Shown in pieces: positions 1 to 23,053 of a stretch of 64,000 nt of DNA. The DNA is from Haliclystus octoradiatus (lineage: Eukaryota; Cnidaria; Staurozoa; Stauromedusae; Haliclystidae): NCBI GenBank assembly GCA_916610825.1, contig OU744449.1:27126228-27190227 (forward strand), in the 5' to 3' direction. Under the pieces are notes generated by a model. The model saw only the letters and a list, made by a program, of their open reading frames with translations, had not been told where the DNA came from and ran no database searches. Within the stretch, counting starts at the first letter, position 1, and each line of letters begins with the position of its first letter. Made by a program: the position numbers and the translations under genes.

Positions 1-284
1 TCTTATAAGCTCGAGCATAATATAGAGTGGATATTACAACTTGATTAACTAAACCTACGTAATAGTTTGACGTTCTACAACTGCAAATTTTTTTATATGG
101 ATTTGAATTTCATGCTTTGACCGGTCGTGTTTTCAACGTGCATTAACGAGTGATTAAAGAATATCCTTTCATTTTCATAGCAAGAGGCAGTTCCAACGGT
201 TCCAACGGGAGAAAGGTCAAAATCGAAATAATTTTTAAGGAACCAGCTGGTCCTCCAGTTTTAAGAACTTCGTAGATATCTCAC

Positions 285-11133
<10,849 letters not shown>

Positions 11134-11148
11134 AATTGCGACTAACAT

Positions 11149-13185
11149 CAAAATATGCACCCCAGAAATGTTTTCCTCGATTTTTCAAATAATCTTTTTT
11201 CTGTTTACAGTTGAGCACCCAATCTCTCTTTTATTTATGTAACAATTAAAATGTTATTTTATACAATAGACGGCTTCATGCTCCGTAAATTTGAGATGAC
11301 ATAAGGAAAGCATTAATAGCAATTTTTGGGATACTTTTATGTGGACTTCAAGCTGTCTGGAGAAGCCTACAGTTTCGATTTGCGCCGATCAGTCATCATC
11401 AACATGAGTTTATGATGTGATCGATGGTTTTCAGCAATAAAAGAATATAATTTCTATACCTAAGTACATAATAGCTTTCTGAAATTTCATAGGGTTTATT
11501 ACAAACATTTTTTTGAAAGCTTTCGCAATTTCAGAGCTCCAAAATAGGCAAAAAATCTCTCAAGATATGAACATGCAATTGACATGACTTGTGCTGCTGC
11601 GGCTTTTCAGTCTAACCATACAAGACAAATGAAACATTGCCATTTTAACACCATTATACACTATAAATCAGCTGAATTGACAGGAAATAATGATGTAATT
11701 CGTTTTGAAAAATATATTCCGTTTCTTTAAATACGTGTAACAACATTTACACCCGCATTTACAATTGCTATCTTGGTTGATGTGAAATAAATAGATATAT
11801 AATTATTTGGGTGAAGTTTTGATTTTTTTTTTTTAACTTATAGTCAAAGCTGAAGAGTTGAATGTGAATACTCGCCAAAGTGGGAAGCCCAGAAATTCCT
11901 TCTGCGCCTTCTGTTGATGTAGTTTGTTTCTATTTTAAACCAACTGTCAAATCGTCAATCAAATACTTATCAATCACTTGCTGTGCGTGGGTAGAACTAT
12001 ATGTAATAAATTACAATGTTATGGACAGTATAAACAACCTACACACAGCTAAGTGGGCGTTCAGTATGGCCAGAGACAGAAACTATAGCACACAGGAAAA
12101 ATGATTACACAATAGATAAAAAAACACGTGAATTCCAATACATCGATGGACGACAATGTGATTTAGGATGTACTTCATAGTGCATTCAATATCGTCATCT
12201 TTTCCTTCTTATTTATTTATTTATTTTATTTCCTTTTCAAAGTGGCACTGTCAGCAGCAACTTTCATCGAGGAAGGCAGACGTTATACGAATAGTCCATG
12301 TATGTGTGTGGCTGGAAGATTGGCAGGGAGAGGATGTGAAGAGGCTAACTTAGAGGCGTGGAAATTGCAAAATTGAAAAGTAGAACACTCAACGAGAACA
12401 TATGGGTGGTACATATGCATGAAATGTATACATGATTAAGCATTGACGTATGTAGTACGCATCAAGGCACAAATACGGTACAGCGACAATACCAGCGGTT
12501 CCTGTTGTAGAACTTTACACATAGCGTGTACAGAACATTGCGTATAGCGTGATCCATTGTATATATCTGTGACGTTGATGTGTATTTGTAATATCATAAC
12601 GAAAGGAGTACATTGTCTATTAAGTTGATACAATATCTATCTGTTAAGTTATTGATAACTAATAACGTATAATAAACAACTTACGTACTATATGCGCATT
12701 TACATTTGCATGAAATATGAATGGATAAATTAATAATTAAAATTCTGTTTTAATTGCACATAATTACACGAAAACAGAAAGCAGTAACAGCACCTTTAGA
12801 TAAATATAATCCCGAATATACGAACAAACGTGCCGAAAAGAAAAAATTCTATATTAATTCTTCGTTGTATAACGTATGTTAATAACAGTTAATAATGAAA
12901 CTTTCATTTCAAATGGAGAACTTTAAATAAAATATGAATATAGTGACACTGATTTATTGTAGTACTAAGTTTCTAGAATTTGTTTCAAAAATTTAATTCT
13001 GCTTTATTTGCTTTCATACCGCAGTATGGATGCTAAAATGTGAAGTTACAGATCCCTCGGATATGTTCAAAGTGTTTCTGTATCACTTTGTTATAAAATC
13101 CAGCTGAGTTTAATTGTCTGCATTGGGATTTAAATACTCGTGATAGCCAGGTGCATCCATGTTGGAAAATGTTGCGTGCAATTTG
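11149..13185. other. Intergenic, upstream of the NOX gene; no gene recognised
   Basis: Would hold the NOX promoter and any upstream exons. Several short ORFs (for example 11880-12104, 12436-12633) lack motifs or coding-like composition. I see no tRNA or other structured RNA. Confidence 0.4.
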
Positions 13186-13232
13186 ATTTTAAACAGCACA
13201 GGTACGCGAGAAACAGTAGTATATTCTAACAT
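13186..13232 (+). repeat. Retroelement end fragment matching 16713-16746
   Basis: The text aaacagcacaggtacgc followed by acagtagtatat occurs both here and near 16713-16746 in the same orientation. The two may be LTR ends of one Gypsy-like insertion whose interior was later invaded by a LINE. This is inference from a short match. Confidence 0.35.
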
Positions 13233-13248
13233 ATGACTAAGAACAGGT

Positions 13249-13373
13249 AAATGACCCTTTGTCTAAAAAAGGTGCTGGGTTAGAAGATGAAGGTTCTAGA
13301 TTTATATTTGTATTTGTTGAATGGTTTGAATCGACTGAAACGTTTATGTTTTCATCAATCGGATTATCGTTAC
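13249..13373 (-). repeat. Second copy of LINE ORF1 segment
   Basis: About 123 bp nearly identical, with roughly half a dozen differences, to 15257-15379 in the ORF1 of the adjacent LINE, same orientation. It begins right where the LINE reverse transcriptase breaks off, so it marks a second truncated copy or a deletion/recombination junction. Confidence 0.7.
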
Positions 13374-13380
13374 TTTTAAA

Positions 13381-14359
13381 TCAAATCATTTGACATGCAA
13401 TGCAGGTCAAAGATATAGTTCGATAATTATTTGTTGCAGAGGCTTTTCCTTTTTTAAATATTGGGGACACAATTGATTTCTTCCAGACAGTTGGTAGCTT
13501 ACCCATTTTTAACGAAAGTCCAAATAAAATAGAAAATGGAACAGCTATTTCATTTGCGATAGACTTTAAAAATAACGAAGGATAGCCATCAGGAGAACAA
13601 GATGTCTTTGAAGGTAAACGTTTGAGAGCAGATACAACTTTTGCATATGAAAATTCAATAAAATTAAGGGACGTGTTATCTCCAACTTTGTTATTAAATA
13701 TCGGCAAATTCCATCATCGGTTGTGAAGACGCTAGAAAAATAATCATTCAAGATTGTTACTTTTTCAGTATCTTCAGTAATTAATTTGTGGTCTTTTGAT
13801 AAAAGAGGAGGAATGGTTGGAACTGAGTGCAGTTTGTTGTTAACATAAGAATAAAAGTTTGTTGGTGATGGATCATCAACAATCGTTTGCTCACGAGCAA
13901 TATTAAAATTTTTAACAGCATTTGAATACTGTTTCTTCAAGTCATTATATTTATATTTCATCTCTGATGATTCATTTCGCTTTGGATAAAAATAACGTTT
14001 AGAAAGCAAGAGTGAATGTAGATGTTTTTGGTATCGATACTTACGCATGTTACCTTTTGAGAAAGAATGAAACGTTTCGATACAAATGTCCATTATATCA
14101 GAAATAAGTTTCCAAAGCGCTTCTACATCATCATATGATTGGTAAAAAGTTTTATCCATTCAACTTTACTCAAGTGTTCACAAATAGCTGTATAATTGGC
14201 TTTACGAAAGTTTGGTTTAGAATGTCTTTTAATGTTTCTGGGTCTTTGTGGAGTTTGGAGATGGAATTCAATTAAAAGGTGGTGACAAGAGGGGGTAGAT
14301 GGTTCCGCTAATTTACTGTCCATAATTTTTGATGGAGTCGACGTCAAGAGCAGGTCCAA
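13381..14359 (-). pseudogene. LINE endonuclease-RT linker and RT start, several frameshifts
   Basis: Three overlapping frames (14359-14123, 14159-13566, 13707-13381) carry the linker and then SPDGYPSLFLK, WKKSIVSPIFKKG and NYRTISLT, the early RT motifs of CR1-like elements. The catalytic RT motif is absent because the copy ends. Confidence 0.75.
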
Positions 14360-14428
14360 AATATTATTGCTACGTGTTGGTTAAGTGACTACTTGTGTGA
14401 AATTATTGTTTGAAACGGAATCGAGAAA

Positions 14429-14932
14429 TCACTCATGAGATTGTAGTTGTGCACAACAAGCATCTGATATTGTCCAGTCAATACTGGGAAAATTAAAATC
14501 ACCAACAACGAAGCATAGGTGCGAGCAACTTTCTGCACAGAACCTTAAAAACTCTCCAATACGTCTTGTCATCTCGAAATCATGAGTACACGAAGGAGGA
14601 TAGTAAATATCAACAATGTGGTAAAGTGCACCAGATAATGAGATGTCTACAATAATTGTTTCCAAATCACTCAATTCAGTAGGTGATTCAATTATAATGG
14701 CTTTGATAGCTGTTTTGATAAGTAAGGCCACACCTCCACCTGGCACGGGAGGTTTGCGGTCTTGACGAAATAGTTGGTAAGGACTATTATGGATGAGTAT
14801 ATCATTAGAGGTAGTTCCTGTAAGCCAAGTTTCAGTGACAGCTATGATGTCATAGAAGCCACTATCTAAAAGTACTTCCAATTCTGTTAATTTGTTCACA
14901 AGAGAACGAGAGTTGAAATATATACACTTCAA
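14429..14932 (-). pseudogene. LINE AP-endonuclease domain
   Basis: Endonuclease/exonuclease/phosphatase fold motifs are present: NSRSLVNK, VTETWL, GGGVALL and CFVVGDFNFPSIDW. They would nick target DNA for reverse transcription. The frame is lost before 14429. Confidence 0.8.
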
Positions 14933-14955
14933 GCAGCTAAGCTCGGAACCTGATT

Positions 14956-15780
14956 TTATGTTGAGAGGAACAGAATCTGAACGAACGACTGGTGACCGCC
15001 CTGTTGAAATTGAGGCAGCTTGGATAGCGTTTGTTGTGACTGCATTTGTGCATAATGAGCTTGTAGGTATGTTGCTTGTTGAAATTTCTGCATTCCATTT
15101 ACCGGAGCTTGATGTTGATGATATAATTGTTGTATCAATGGTGTTTGATTACGGAATGCCATCGGTTGAGATAAATGACTTTGGATGCACTGCTGAATAA
15201 GTGGAAGTAGCTTCAATTGAATCGACTCGTTGATTGATTTGCTTATTAGGGCCATCAATGACCCTTCGTCTAAAAAAGGTGCTGGGTTAGAAGATGAAGG
15301 TCTTAGATTTATATTTGTATTTGTTGAATGGTTCGAATCGACTGAAATGTTTATGTTTTTATCAATCGGATTATCGTTTGGTCTATTGGGCTCAGCTTGT
15401 AATGGCCTTGATGATGGTATATGATAACCCAGCCTACAATTCGGTACTTGACAAATACTATCAATCAACTCGTTTGGGCAAAGTTTAAAATGAAATTTAT
15501 TGCAATTGTTCTCCTTGTCACATCCACCTTTAAAAGGCCCGTTTTTCCAAAATCTTTAACACGGTTTAGGGTGAGTTTTGCTGCACCCAACCTGACATTT
15601 TTCCTGTTAAACCATAGTGACAGATCCCTTTGCTGTAAAACTTACACACCTTGAACTTTTTTGTTACGTGAGATATTGAGGTAACATCTCCAGTTTCATG
15701 AAGAGGTGTTGCTGCGTCAATAACATGAGGTGCCGTATCTATGTTGTCATCTAATTGTATAAGCGGTGGTGTGGTGTCTA
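14956..15780 (-). pseudogene. LINE ORF1, zinc-finger RNA-binding protein, frameshifted
   Basis: Two frames join near 15600. The upstream part has CKFYSKGICHYG and the downstream part has GGCDKENNCNKFHF...LC and CQVPNCRLGYH, a spaced Cys/His array like the CCCH ORF1 proteins of CR1/L2-like LINEs. A Gln-rich tail follows (residues corresponding to 14956-15180). The frameshift makes it non-functional. Confidence 0.65.
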
Positions 15781-15795
15781 AGTCTTTATTGTTTT

Positions 15796-16474
15796 GACTC
15801 GTGAACGCACTGATGAAATTGTCGACGCTTTAGAGTCTGTATTTTGTCAACGTGGTCCTACTTGCGAAATCATGACAGATAATGGATCGCAATTTACCTC
15901 AGACTAAATACTTATATGTATATGAACGTTAAAATATTTTAAAGATTTCTGTCTTGCTTGGGGAATAAGAATCCGCCACTCACCCCTGAGATATGCATGT
16001 GCGAATGGAATGGTTGAACGCTTTCATCGTAGTTTTAAAAGATGTTGGTACAGATGTGATGATCTACCTAACAACAAACGTTTGCGTCGTGTTTTATTTA
16101 TTCTTAGAACAACCTATCATTGTACTATCGGTACTAGCCCTTTGCAAGCGTTAATGGGGAGGAAACTGATCACTCCCATACCTTCCTTAATGAATAATGA
16201 CAAGCCTGCTAACTTTGACCATCAGCTTGCTGCTATAGTGGCAATGAAGGTGTACCATGATAAACAAAAGTTAGTGAAAGCATTACCAATTCCTAATGTA
16301 AATGAACGTATTGCCATTAAATCTGGTCACGATGTTGTACATGGCGAGGTCAAATCAGTAACACCTCGACGAGTGGAGATTACTACTGAGGCTGGTCGAC
16401 ATTTAGTTCGTGCTCGAGCACATATTATTACTCCATCAACTAATTCTGGTCAGGAAATATGTACCCGGTCTTAA
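15796..16474 (+). pseudogene. Ty3/Gypsy-like integrase remnant
   Basis: Starts mid-integrase as RERTDEIVDALESVF, then MTDNGSQF with a catalytic Asp. It is broken by a stop and about 30 non-coding bases near 15905-15935. It resumes with GIRIRHSPL, ANGMVERFHRSF (catalytic Glu) and SPLQALMGRK, ending at a stop at 16474. The family differs from the intact element at 4985-9210. The 5' part of the element is replaced by the LINE. Confidence 0.8.
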
Positions 16475-16497
16475 AAGATTGGATCCTCCGGTCGGAT

Positions 16498-16746
16498 GTT
16501 ACTAATATCAACTATCAAATATCAAATAATATTAACTTTGACAAATAAATGTACAACCAGCCAGCGAATAATAAATACAATGAATAAAATATTAAACAAA
16601 ACACCACAATGAGACAAATACAATAAAACCAATCAGAGAACAGTAAATAATTTGAATGTACAATGTTTAACGGACAACTTTAAAGAGTAACAAATAAAAT
16701 AAAATTAAACAGCACAGGTACGCCAGACACAGTAGTATATATTTCA
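16498..16746 (+). repeat. Possible 3' LTR of the Gypsy remnant
   Basis: Begins TGTTAC shortly after the integrase stop, is non-coding and AT-rich with AATAAA-like signals, and ends in the text shared with 13186-13232. The exact ends are not proven. Confidence 0.4.
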
Positions 16747-16895
16747 GACAATGCAAATGATGGCTATTGTTTGATATGTACCAATGAAAACGTTTGTTAG
16801 ATTCGAACCCATCTTTTTTTTCCTATGATAAACGCTAGTGCCAGCAATAAAGTTAACTTCTACGAAGCCTTCGCTTGGATCTCAATGAGGTGAAA

Positions 16896-19800
16896 ATGGA
16901 TTTCTCAAAGCGATCAAAGAAATTGAATTGGTTTCTTCTAATCTCAATAATTTTGAGGTCATTTATTACCGATGCAGCACTTTCTACAACCGGTGATGTA
17001 TTTGAAATTAAACATACTCAGAATGGCAAGATAGGAACGAAGAGTCCAATAGATGCAAGAGAGTTATTGAATCATGCGATGAAATGTCAAGATGATATCA
17101 CATGCCAGATTACTGAAGTTTTCAAAAAAGATGACAAAATTGTTAGCGAAAAAGTAAGCGCTTCAGAATCCTCATCTGGTTCAAACAATCGACAAAACAG
17201 CACAAGATTGATACGTATGGTAAGAGATTTGATCAAGTTTATACAGACGCCCCAATACGTATTTCATTATGTCTTTATATATTATATAAACGATACTAAT
17301 AGTTATGAAAACATCAGTATTGCTCAATGCGGCGTTCTAATTACTGTCATAGGCTATAATATGCACAATAGTAGTAGTTTGGACAGTCTGATTGTAGGAA
17401 TATTGTGCCGTCCTTCTTACGCCTAACTGATATTTGCTACACAAAAAACGCCCCAAATCACGGTCAGACATAGCTGACAAAGAAACCTGTAAATAACACA
17501 ATTTACGATACAAAACACTATAAAAATAGGCTATACACAAGATATACACAAGCATTTCGCACGACAATCGAAATTAATAAAAATAAATGTTTGCATCAGC
17601 ACCCGTTATTTGTTATCGTTACCCATAATAATGTGAACTTCAACTATTTTTCCTTATATTTGTCATGCTGCAGCCAGACGAGTGACAAGCTATGAATATT
17701 CTTTAACTGTGTTTCAACTGTGCCATCTGCTCCAGTGTATAACGCAGGTAGGACAGTTGATTGTTAGGCAAATTGAAAGACATTGAGGACCAGACGGTCG
17801 ATCTACAACATTTGCAAGTGGATTTCAAAAATTTCCAAATTAAATTTAAAAGTTTCAAAATTGATTCCAAAATTTTGATCGGATCATAATTATCAATCAG
17901 TTTTTTAATGTACTATTATATCAAACAATTCTTAAATTATTTAAAACTGACACAACTACCGTATATATACTGTATTCAATTAACTTAAAATCTATGATAT
18001 GATGAATATGTTAAACAGTCTGTGTCTGAAATCTGAACACACTCAAAAATGAACTTAAATAATAATTTCTAATGAAGACAGTTTCAAAATTATAATATGA
18101 AACCAGGCTGCAATAAAAATATTAACATCCAGGTGACAAGACTTTCATATTTGCATGTTGAAAAATCACTCAATAGAATCATTTAATCATATCGACCATT
18201 TTAATTTTAGTCTGTTATATCATTTAGCAGTTTTTTAAATCTTTATCCTTTCAATTTAGCAAGCATCTTTCAGCACACCATGATCTCAGAATTCTGTATA
18301 ATGTATCTTTTATAGTAACTGCTTAACCAACATTGTAGTAGAAGAATACTAGAAAAATTTATAATAAAATACATGATTATGATGATGATGGTTAATCAGT
18401 TCATCAAAATATCTGCAGTGTCGCGGCTGAGATCTAAGGAGCGTTTAACATCATTTCTCTTAGCGAAAAGAGCCACTCTTCTAGAAATAGAGGAGTGGTA
18501 CGGGTGCCTTCGGTAGGGCGACACCGTCTACATTACTTTTTTTATCAAATATACGAGTCAATGCTCACCAACTCGTGGTGGATGAACATCAGGGTACTCT
18601 CATATTCTGCATTATATTTGGTTTAATTTTATTCCAAATTGTTTCAATTGGGTTCAACTTTGGGGATTAATGATCAAGACATTCCTCTAGCTGTGAATGG
18701 CATGTTGCGTATTCACAAACAAGTACTAACCATGGTACTGGGTCAGCAATAAAGCCTTCTAGAAGATGACCAAGTACATCTATATAACCCATCGGAATAA
18801 TAAAATAATAACTAACGCGATCGACCATGCAACTACAGACGCAACGACAGTTACACGATTGGAAATAAAAGCCTCAAGACCAGCATTGTTTATTGTGCAA
18901 CTGTAGATGCAAACGAAGGACCAGCGCAACACCATAAAATAAAAATAACGGAAGGAACACTTAAAAAGAGCACTTTCTTTTTGAAGCAGAAAATACATAA
19001 ACTCAACTGAGCTATTGAAGCATATCTGACAACTCAAAGACAATCAAATTGGCTACAATATAAAGTCGTCAACAAATTCGAATTCCATGGCTCACAACAA
19101 CCAAAAAACGAGATAGCATTATCTGATAAAAGTATGTTTAACAAAGAAACTGAAATTATATCAAAATGTAAACATGAGAATAAAGTTTTACCTGTCAAAA
19201 TTGAATCATTTGTAGTTGTACCGCCGGAACAACGAACACTAAAATAGCCGGATAAATACAATAGCACCCTTTGTATATGTATCCAGAAAGTAGAAGCTTT
19301 TGTTTCATTGAATAGATTATTGTTTAATGATCGCTTCGACGTGAAACTTGAAATAAAAAATATTTCTGTCTGATTCTCTGACTACTATTATTATTATTAA
19401 TATTTAAGCTCTGTTATTTGTTTATTGTTTAATTTCTGTTTAATTGTATTTGATAATTTCCTTTGTAAACTAAAACTTTATATATATATTGCATTTGTAA
19501 TGTTCTAATTTGTATTTATATATCTGGTGATGCCGTGAAGATATGATGTGTATAAGGCAAAACGTTGTGAAATCCAGTACCGTTTTACCCAACATTAAGC
19601 ACTCTCATATTCATATGTGTATCTGAGTTAACACTCACTATAATTAATATTTTAATTTATTATTATAAATCTATATCGATATGTCGATGTTTTTCTATTT
19701 CTTCTAAAAAAATCTATTTTTTTATCGATACCACTGGAATTATTGATCGTGAAAATAACATTTAATAATATGATGATTTCCTAGCTAAAAAGATTCATTT

Positions 19801-22800
19801 AGGCTTTTGTAGAAAGATTGCATGCACAGGGTCTTCCAAATGCAAACATATAAATGTCTAAAGCTAATGAAGTTGTGTTTAGTTCCAGCCAAAAGATTGC
19901 CTTGGTATTGCCCAAAGATCAAACCAGAACGATCAAAGTGGTGCCGCATATTATTTGCGTCTTTCCAATGATCGCCAAATAGAAGCAGTTTGTGACATGG
20001 ACATCAATGGTGGAGGTATGTGATCAAACAGAGAACAGCACCATCATTTGAAGTTGAATTCCATTGAAAACAAATCAAAAGAATGGAAACATTGGATGCA
20101 GTTGAGATATATGTTAGGATAGAAATTAAATCCTCCTTACCTGCAGAGCTTCATGATCATGGCCTAGCATAATTTCACAAGGTTCATTTCTTTAAAAGAA
20201 ATTGTTGAGTTGATAATCTTGTTGCTTTTTTTCCAATTATAAAGGATGGACAATTTTGCAAAGAAGATTTGATGGCAGTGTTGATTTTTTTCTTGACTGG
20301 CAATCATACAAACAAGGATTTGGAAATTTGAATGAGGAATTTTGGCTGGGGTTGGATAATGCTCATGAATTGATGAAAGATACGAACACAACACTCAGAT
20401 TTGATTTATGGGATGGCGAAGTTCATCGGTTTTCAGAGTACTCGGAAGCAATGATTGCAAGTGAATTGGACAATTATCGTCTAACTTACAACGAATATAA
20501 AGGTATGCAGCAATGTAATAGGATTAAGTTTTGGAGTAAAATAGTCTGAGAACAGAGGAGGCGAAAAATGGTCGTCGGCCGAAGTATAAATTTTCCGAGT
20601 TTTTACAGGCTACCGTAAAAATGTTCTGCTCGAGATACTTTTATTATATGATTTGTGAACTAACGAACATTGTATTTCAGAGGACTGTAATGATGTGATG
20701 TTCTGATATCCGATAGTTAAGAAATTAACGACGTTTGATATAGAAAAATAATTTAGCAGCAGACAAGTACTTGTTTATAGCCATTAGCCGTCGTCAGTAG
20801 GCCTACTGCTCAATGAACAAGGGACTGACTTAGCGTGTTATAACTAAGCCAAGATGAGTTAGTCAATGTGGTGAAAAAATCCACCACATGAAAACAATTT
20901 ATAACTAAACAAAACAACAATTTATATATATATTCAATGTCGCGTGCTCTGTCTGGCGCGGCAGAACAGATCACTACACAAATCATATGACATTAACAAT
21001 AACATTTACAATTCCCTACAGTGGTATAAATTACATAAAATGATATAATTTCCGCCGAAACAATTTGATAATTTATTTTTTATTTGTTTGGAAATTTACT
21101 TGATTATAGGAAATGTTTATATCAAAATATACCATTGTCGTAGTACCCTAGTCGGTTTCGACTAAAACTAGATAAAGAATATTATCCGTACCTATAAGTG
21201 TGAATGTCTTTGTGTATGTGTGTTTGCGGCATTTTTCCCAATTTTCTCAGCCATTTCAAATCTAATAGATAACTGCAAATAGTTGTACCTATAACGGGCT
21301 TTGTCTTTTTTTCAAATTTTCCCTCAGATTTGCGTATCAAAAATGAATCTCATTTCATGAATTGCTTTTGTTGGGTTTTTCGAGATTGCCATGATAGGTT
21401 ACGTTTCTATTGCATGATAAAGTGTTCTTGAATTTCATTCAGGATACTTGATAGAATAAATAAACTATCTGTTTGTTTGACCACGCCAAGGGTAGTTTTA
21501 ATTGAGTCAAAAAGATTCCAGCAACATCCGTCCCTAGTATGGGGGTATTGGGGGCGTGACCCCCTGTCGACTTGGCTGTAGGCAAATCTTCTTCGAAATG
21601 TCTCTAGTGAGACCCCGGCCAATCAGCTCTTCGCCTCTGTTTTTTAAATTGCTATTTGTCAACTCCTTCTTGTTACGAATGCTTCTTCTTCGACGAGGTT
21701 ATTATTGGGGTTGTTACGGGGCATGAATATCAAAGGAAAAGAAAACAAAGAATTTTTTTTTTCATTTATTTTCATTTATTTTGTCAAAATTGACAGGCAA
21801 AACAAAGGAGAGTCACATAATATGATCTCTCACTAAAATGTAGCCTAGTTACAACAGATGTTAATAAAAATTGATATAAATTTAAGCATGCAAAATTATT
21901 GTTCGATTTACATTACGTTGTTTTATAATTACTAAGTGTCGTAAATTACGAAAATACCTTGCAAAAAGATGAGAGTCTTGTCTCATCAAAACCCCTTTTA
22001 AAGGTAGAAAAACTGGCTGAGGTCACAAGTTTTTCTGACAGAGAATTCCATCAAGGTATTACTCTACAGCAAAACTGGTACTGAACACAGTCAGTTTTAG
22101 CAATACATATTGATTTTAATGTTAATGAATGTGACCTCAAGCAATATTTTGATGATTCAATTTTAAACAATTGATCAAATGGAACATCCGCAATTCCATG
22201 TAATATCAAGTGATTGGACCCTAACCCTAACACTAACCGAATTTAAACTCGACCGGGTTGTTATCAAATAGTTGTTGTTGTCCGGGTCTGTCGGAAAATC
22301 TTCTTTGAAATGTCTCCAGTCGGCAAAAAGGGAAGAAAGGGGAAAGGAACATTGTGATGTTCGCTTTCCAAGGTTAAACGAGAGTGAGTTATTTTACTTC
22401 ATTTCCATTTATTAATGTCCACACAAATCATGATTACTGTATATTGAGACAATTATCTTCAACTTTTGGTGTTTGATCAGAACAGACGAGAGTAATTTTG
22501 GGCCCGTTGGGATCTCTTGAAAACATCACCCGTAGAATTCCGATAATAATTTTAGGTCAATGTATAATTTAAACACGCATGGCAAAACTTTGTGTGGCGC
22601 CGGGATTCAATTCCTAATTCCGCACCTTAACTTGCTCCCAATTTATTTCTACATATCCGGGTCGGACTACGGTGAAGTCGGCAAATTTATTGCACAGCAT
22701 CCCATTTCAAGAGAATTTATAGTGACGGGTGACCCTGGCAACGCGGGTAAGACATACGTAGCATATTATACATTAATTATTCGTCAACAGGAGATGCTGG

Positions 22801-23053
22801 CAATTCAATGACTCTAAGCAAAAACCAAATGTTTACAACAAAAGACAGGGATAATGATGTTAAAGATAGCGATAACTGTGCAATTGAATTCATTGGTGCG
22901 TGGTGGTATAGTGGGTGTCATAAAGCTAATCTCAATGGTTTATATGGTAGCACTGGCTATGGCAGTGGACTCAATTGGGACACTATTACAGGAGTATATC
23001 AGTCGTTGTCAAAAACGGAAATAAAAATCAGGAGAAACGATCCTAATGTTTGA
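16896..23053 (+). CDS. Secreted fibrinogen-related protein (FReD), 4 exons, 325 aa
   Basis: Exons 16896-17219, 19883-20015, 20245-20502 and 22791-23053. Phases match (0, 1, 1) and total 326 codons with the stop. Exon 1 starts at an ATG and encodes a signal peptide (LNWFLLISIILRSFI), then about 80 Ser/Lys-rich residues. Exons 2-4 form one fibrinogen C-terminal domain: KDCLGIAQ, AVCDMDINGGGWTI, QRRFDGSVDFFLDW, GFGNLNEEFWLGLDN, then the Ca-binding FTTKDRDND, CAIEF, WWYSGCHKANLNGLYG. Such proteins (ficolin, FREP, angiopoietin-like) bind glycans or receptors outside the cell. No collagen repeat is seen. The domain exons are secure. Attachment of exon 1 rests on phase, a good donor (gtaaga) and distance, so another exon in the 2.6-kb intron is possible. 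Confidence 0.85.
18410..18536 (+). repeat. SINE 3' half
   Basis: Matches the 3' half of the full SINE at 45517-45883: gcagtgtcgcggctgagatc, then ctagaaatagaggagtgg, then cttcggtagggcgacaccg, ending in a T-rich tail. The tRNA-related part is missing. Confidence 0.75.
19324..19410 (+). repeat. Decayed single arm of the hammerhead element (copy C)
   Basis: TTAATGA replaces CTGATGA, followed by tcgcttcgacgtgaaacttg. Downstream are tctgtctgattctctgact, ATT repeats and aagctctg, as in copy B. No opposite arm is seen. The altered core would not cleave. Confidence 0.6.
20549..21640. mobile_element. Possible DNA-transposon derivative with short inverted ends
   Basis: Left end aacagaggaggcgaa and right end ttcgcctctgttttt are near-inverted, and ggccg/cggcc follows inside each. 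The interior is non-coding. It lies in the third intron of the fibrinogen-domain gene. Confidence 0.3.

Larger units (their letters stand above)
13378..15795 (-). mobile_element. Broken CR1/L2-type non-LTR retrotransposon (LINE)
   Basis: Read on minus from about 15795: ORF1 with CCCH-type zinc fingers, then an AP endonuclease, a linker, and the start of a reverse transcriptase that stops around 13381. Reading frame shifts occur near 15600, 14400, 14150 and 13700. Most of the RT and the 3' end are missing. The 5' side abuts Gypsy integrase sequence at about 15796. Confidence 0.8.

Noticed and set aside
14892..15488. Plus-strand ORFs opposite the LINE ORF1 and endonuclease
   Set aside because: The minus strand carries the recognisable endonuclease and zinc-finger motifs; the plus frames are antisense.
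18780..19267. Two overlapping minus-strand ORFs, hydrophobic
   Set aside because: No splice-consistent model, no family motif, and they lie in the first intron of the fibrinogen-domain gene beside repeat relics.
22209..22225. ccctaaccctaacactaacc as interstitial telomere sequence
   Set aside because: Only two exact TTAGGG-type units; too short to support.
22560..22790. ORF in front of the last fibrinogen-domain exon as a possible extra exon
   Set aside because: Exons ending at 20502 and starting at 22791 join in phase and give an uninterrupted fibrinogen fold; the intervening ORF has no match to the domain.
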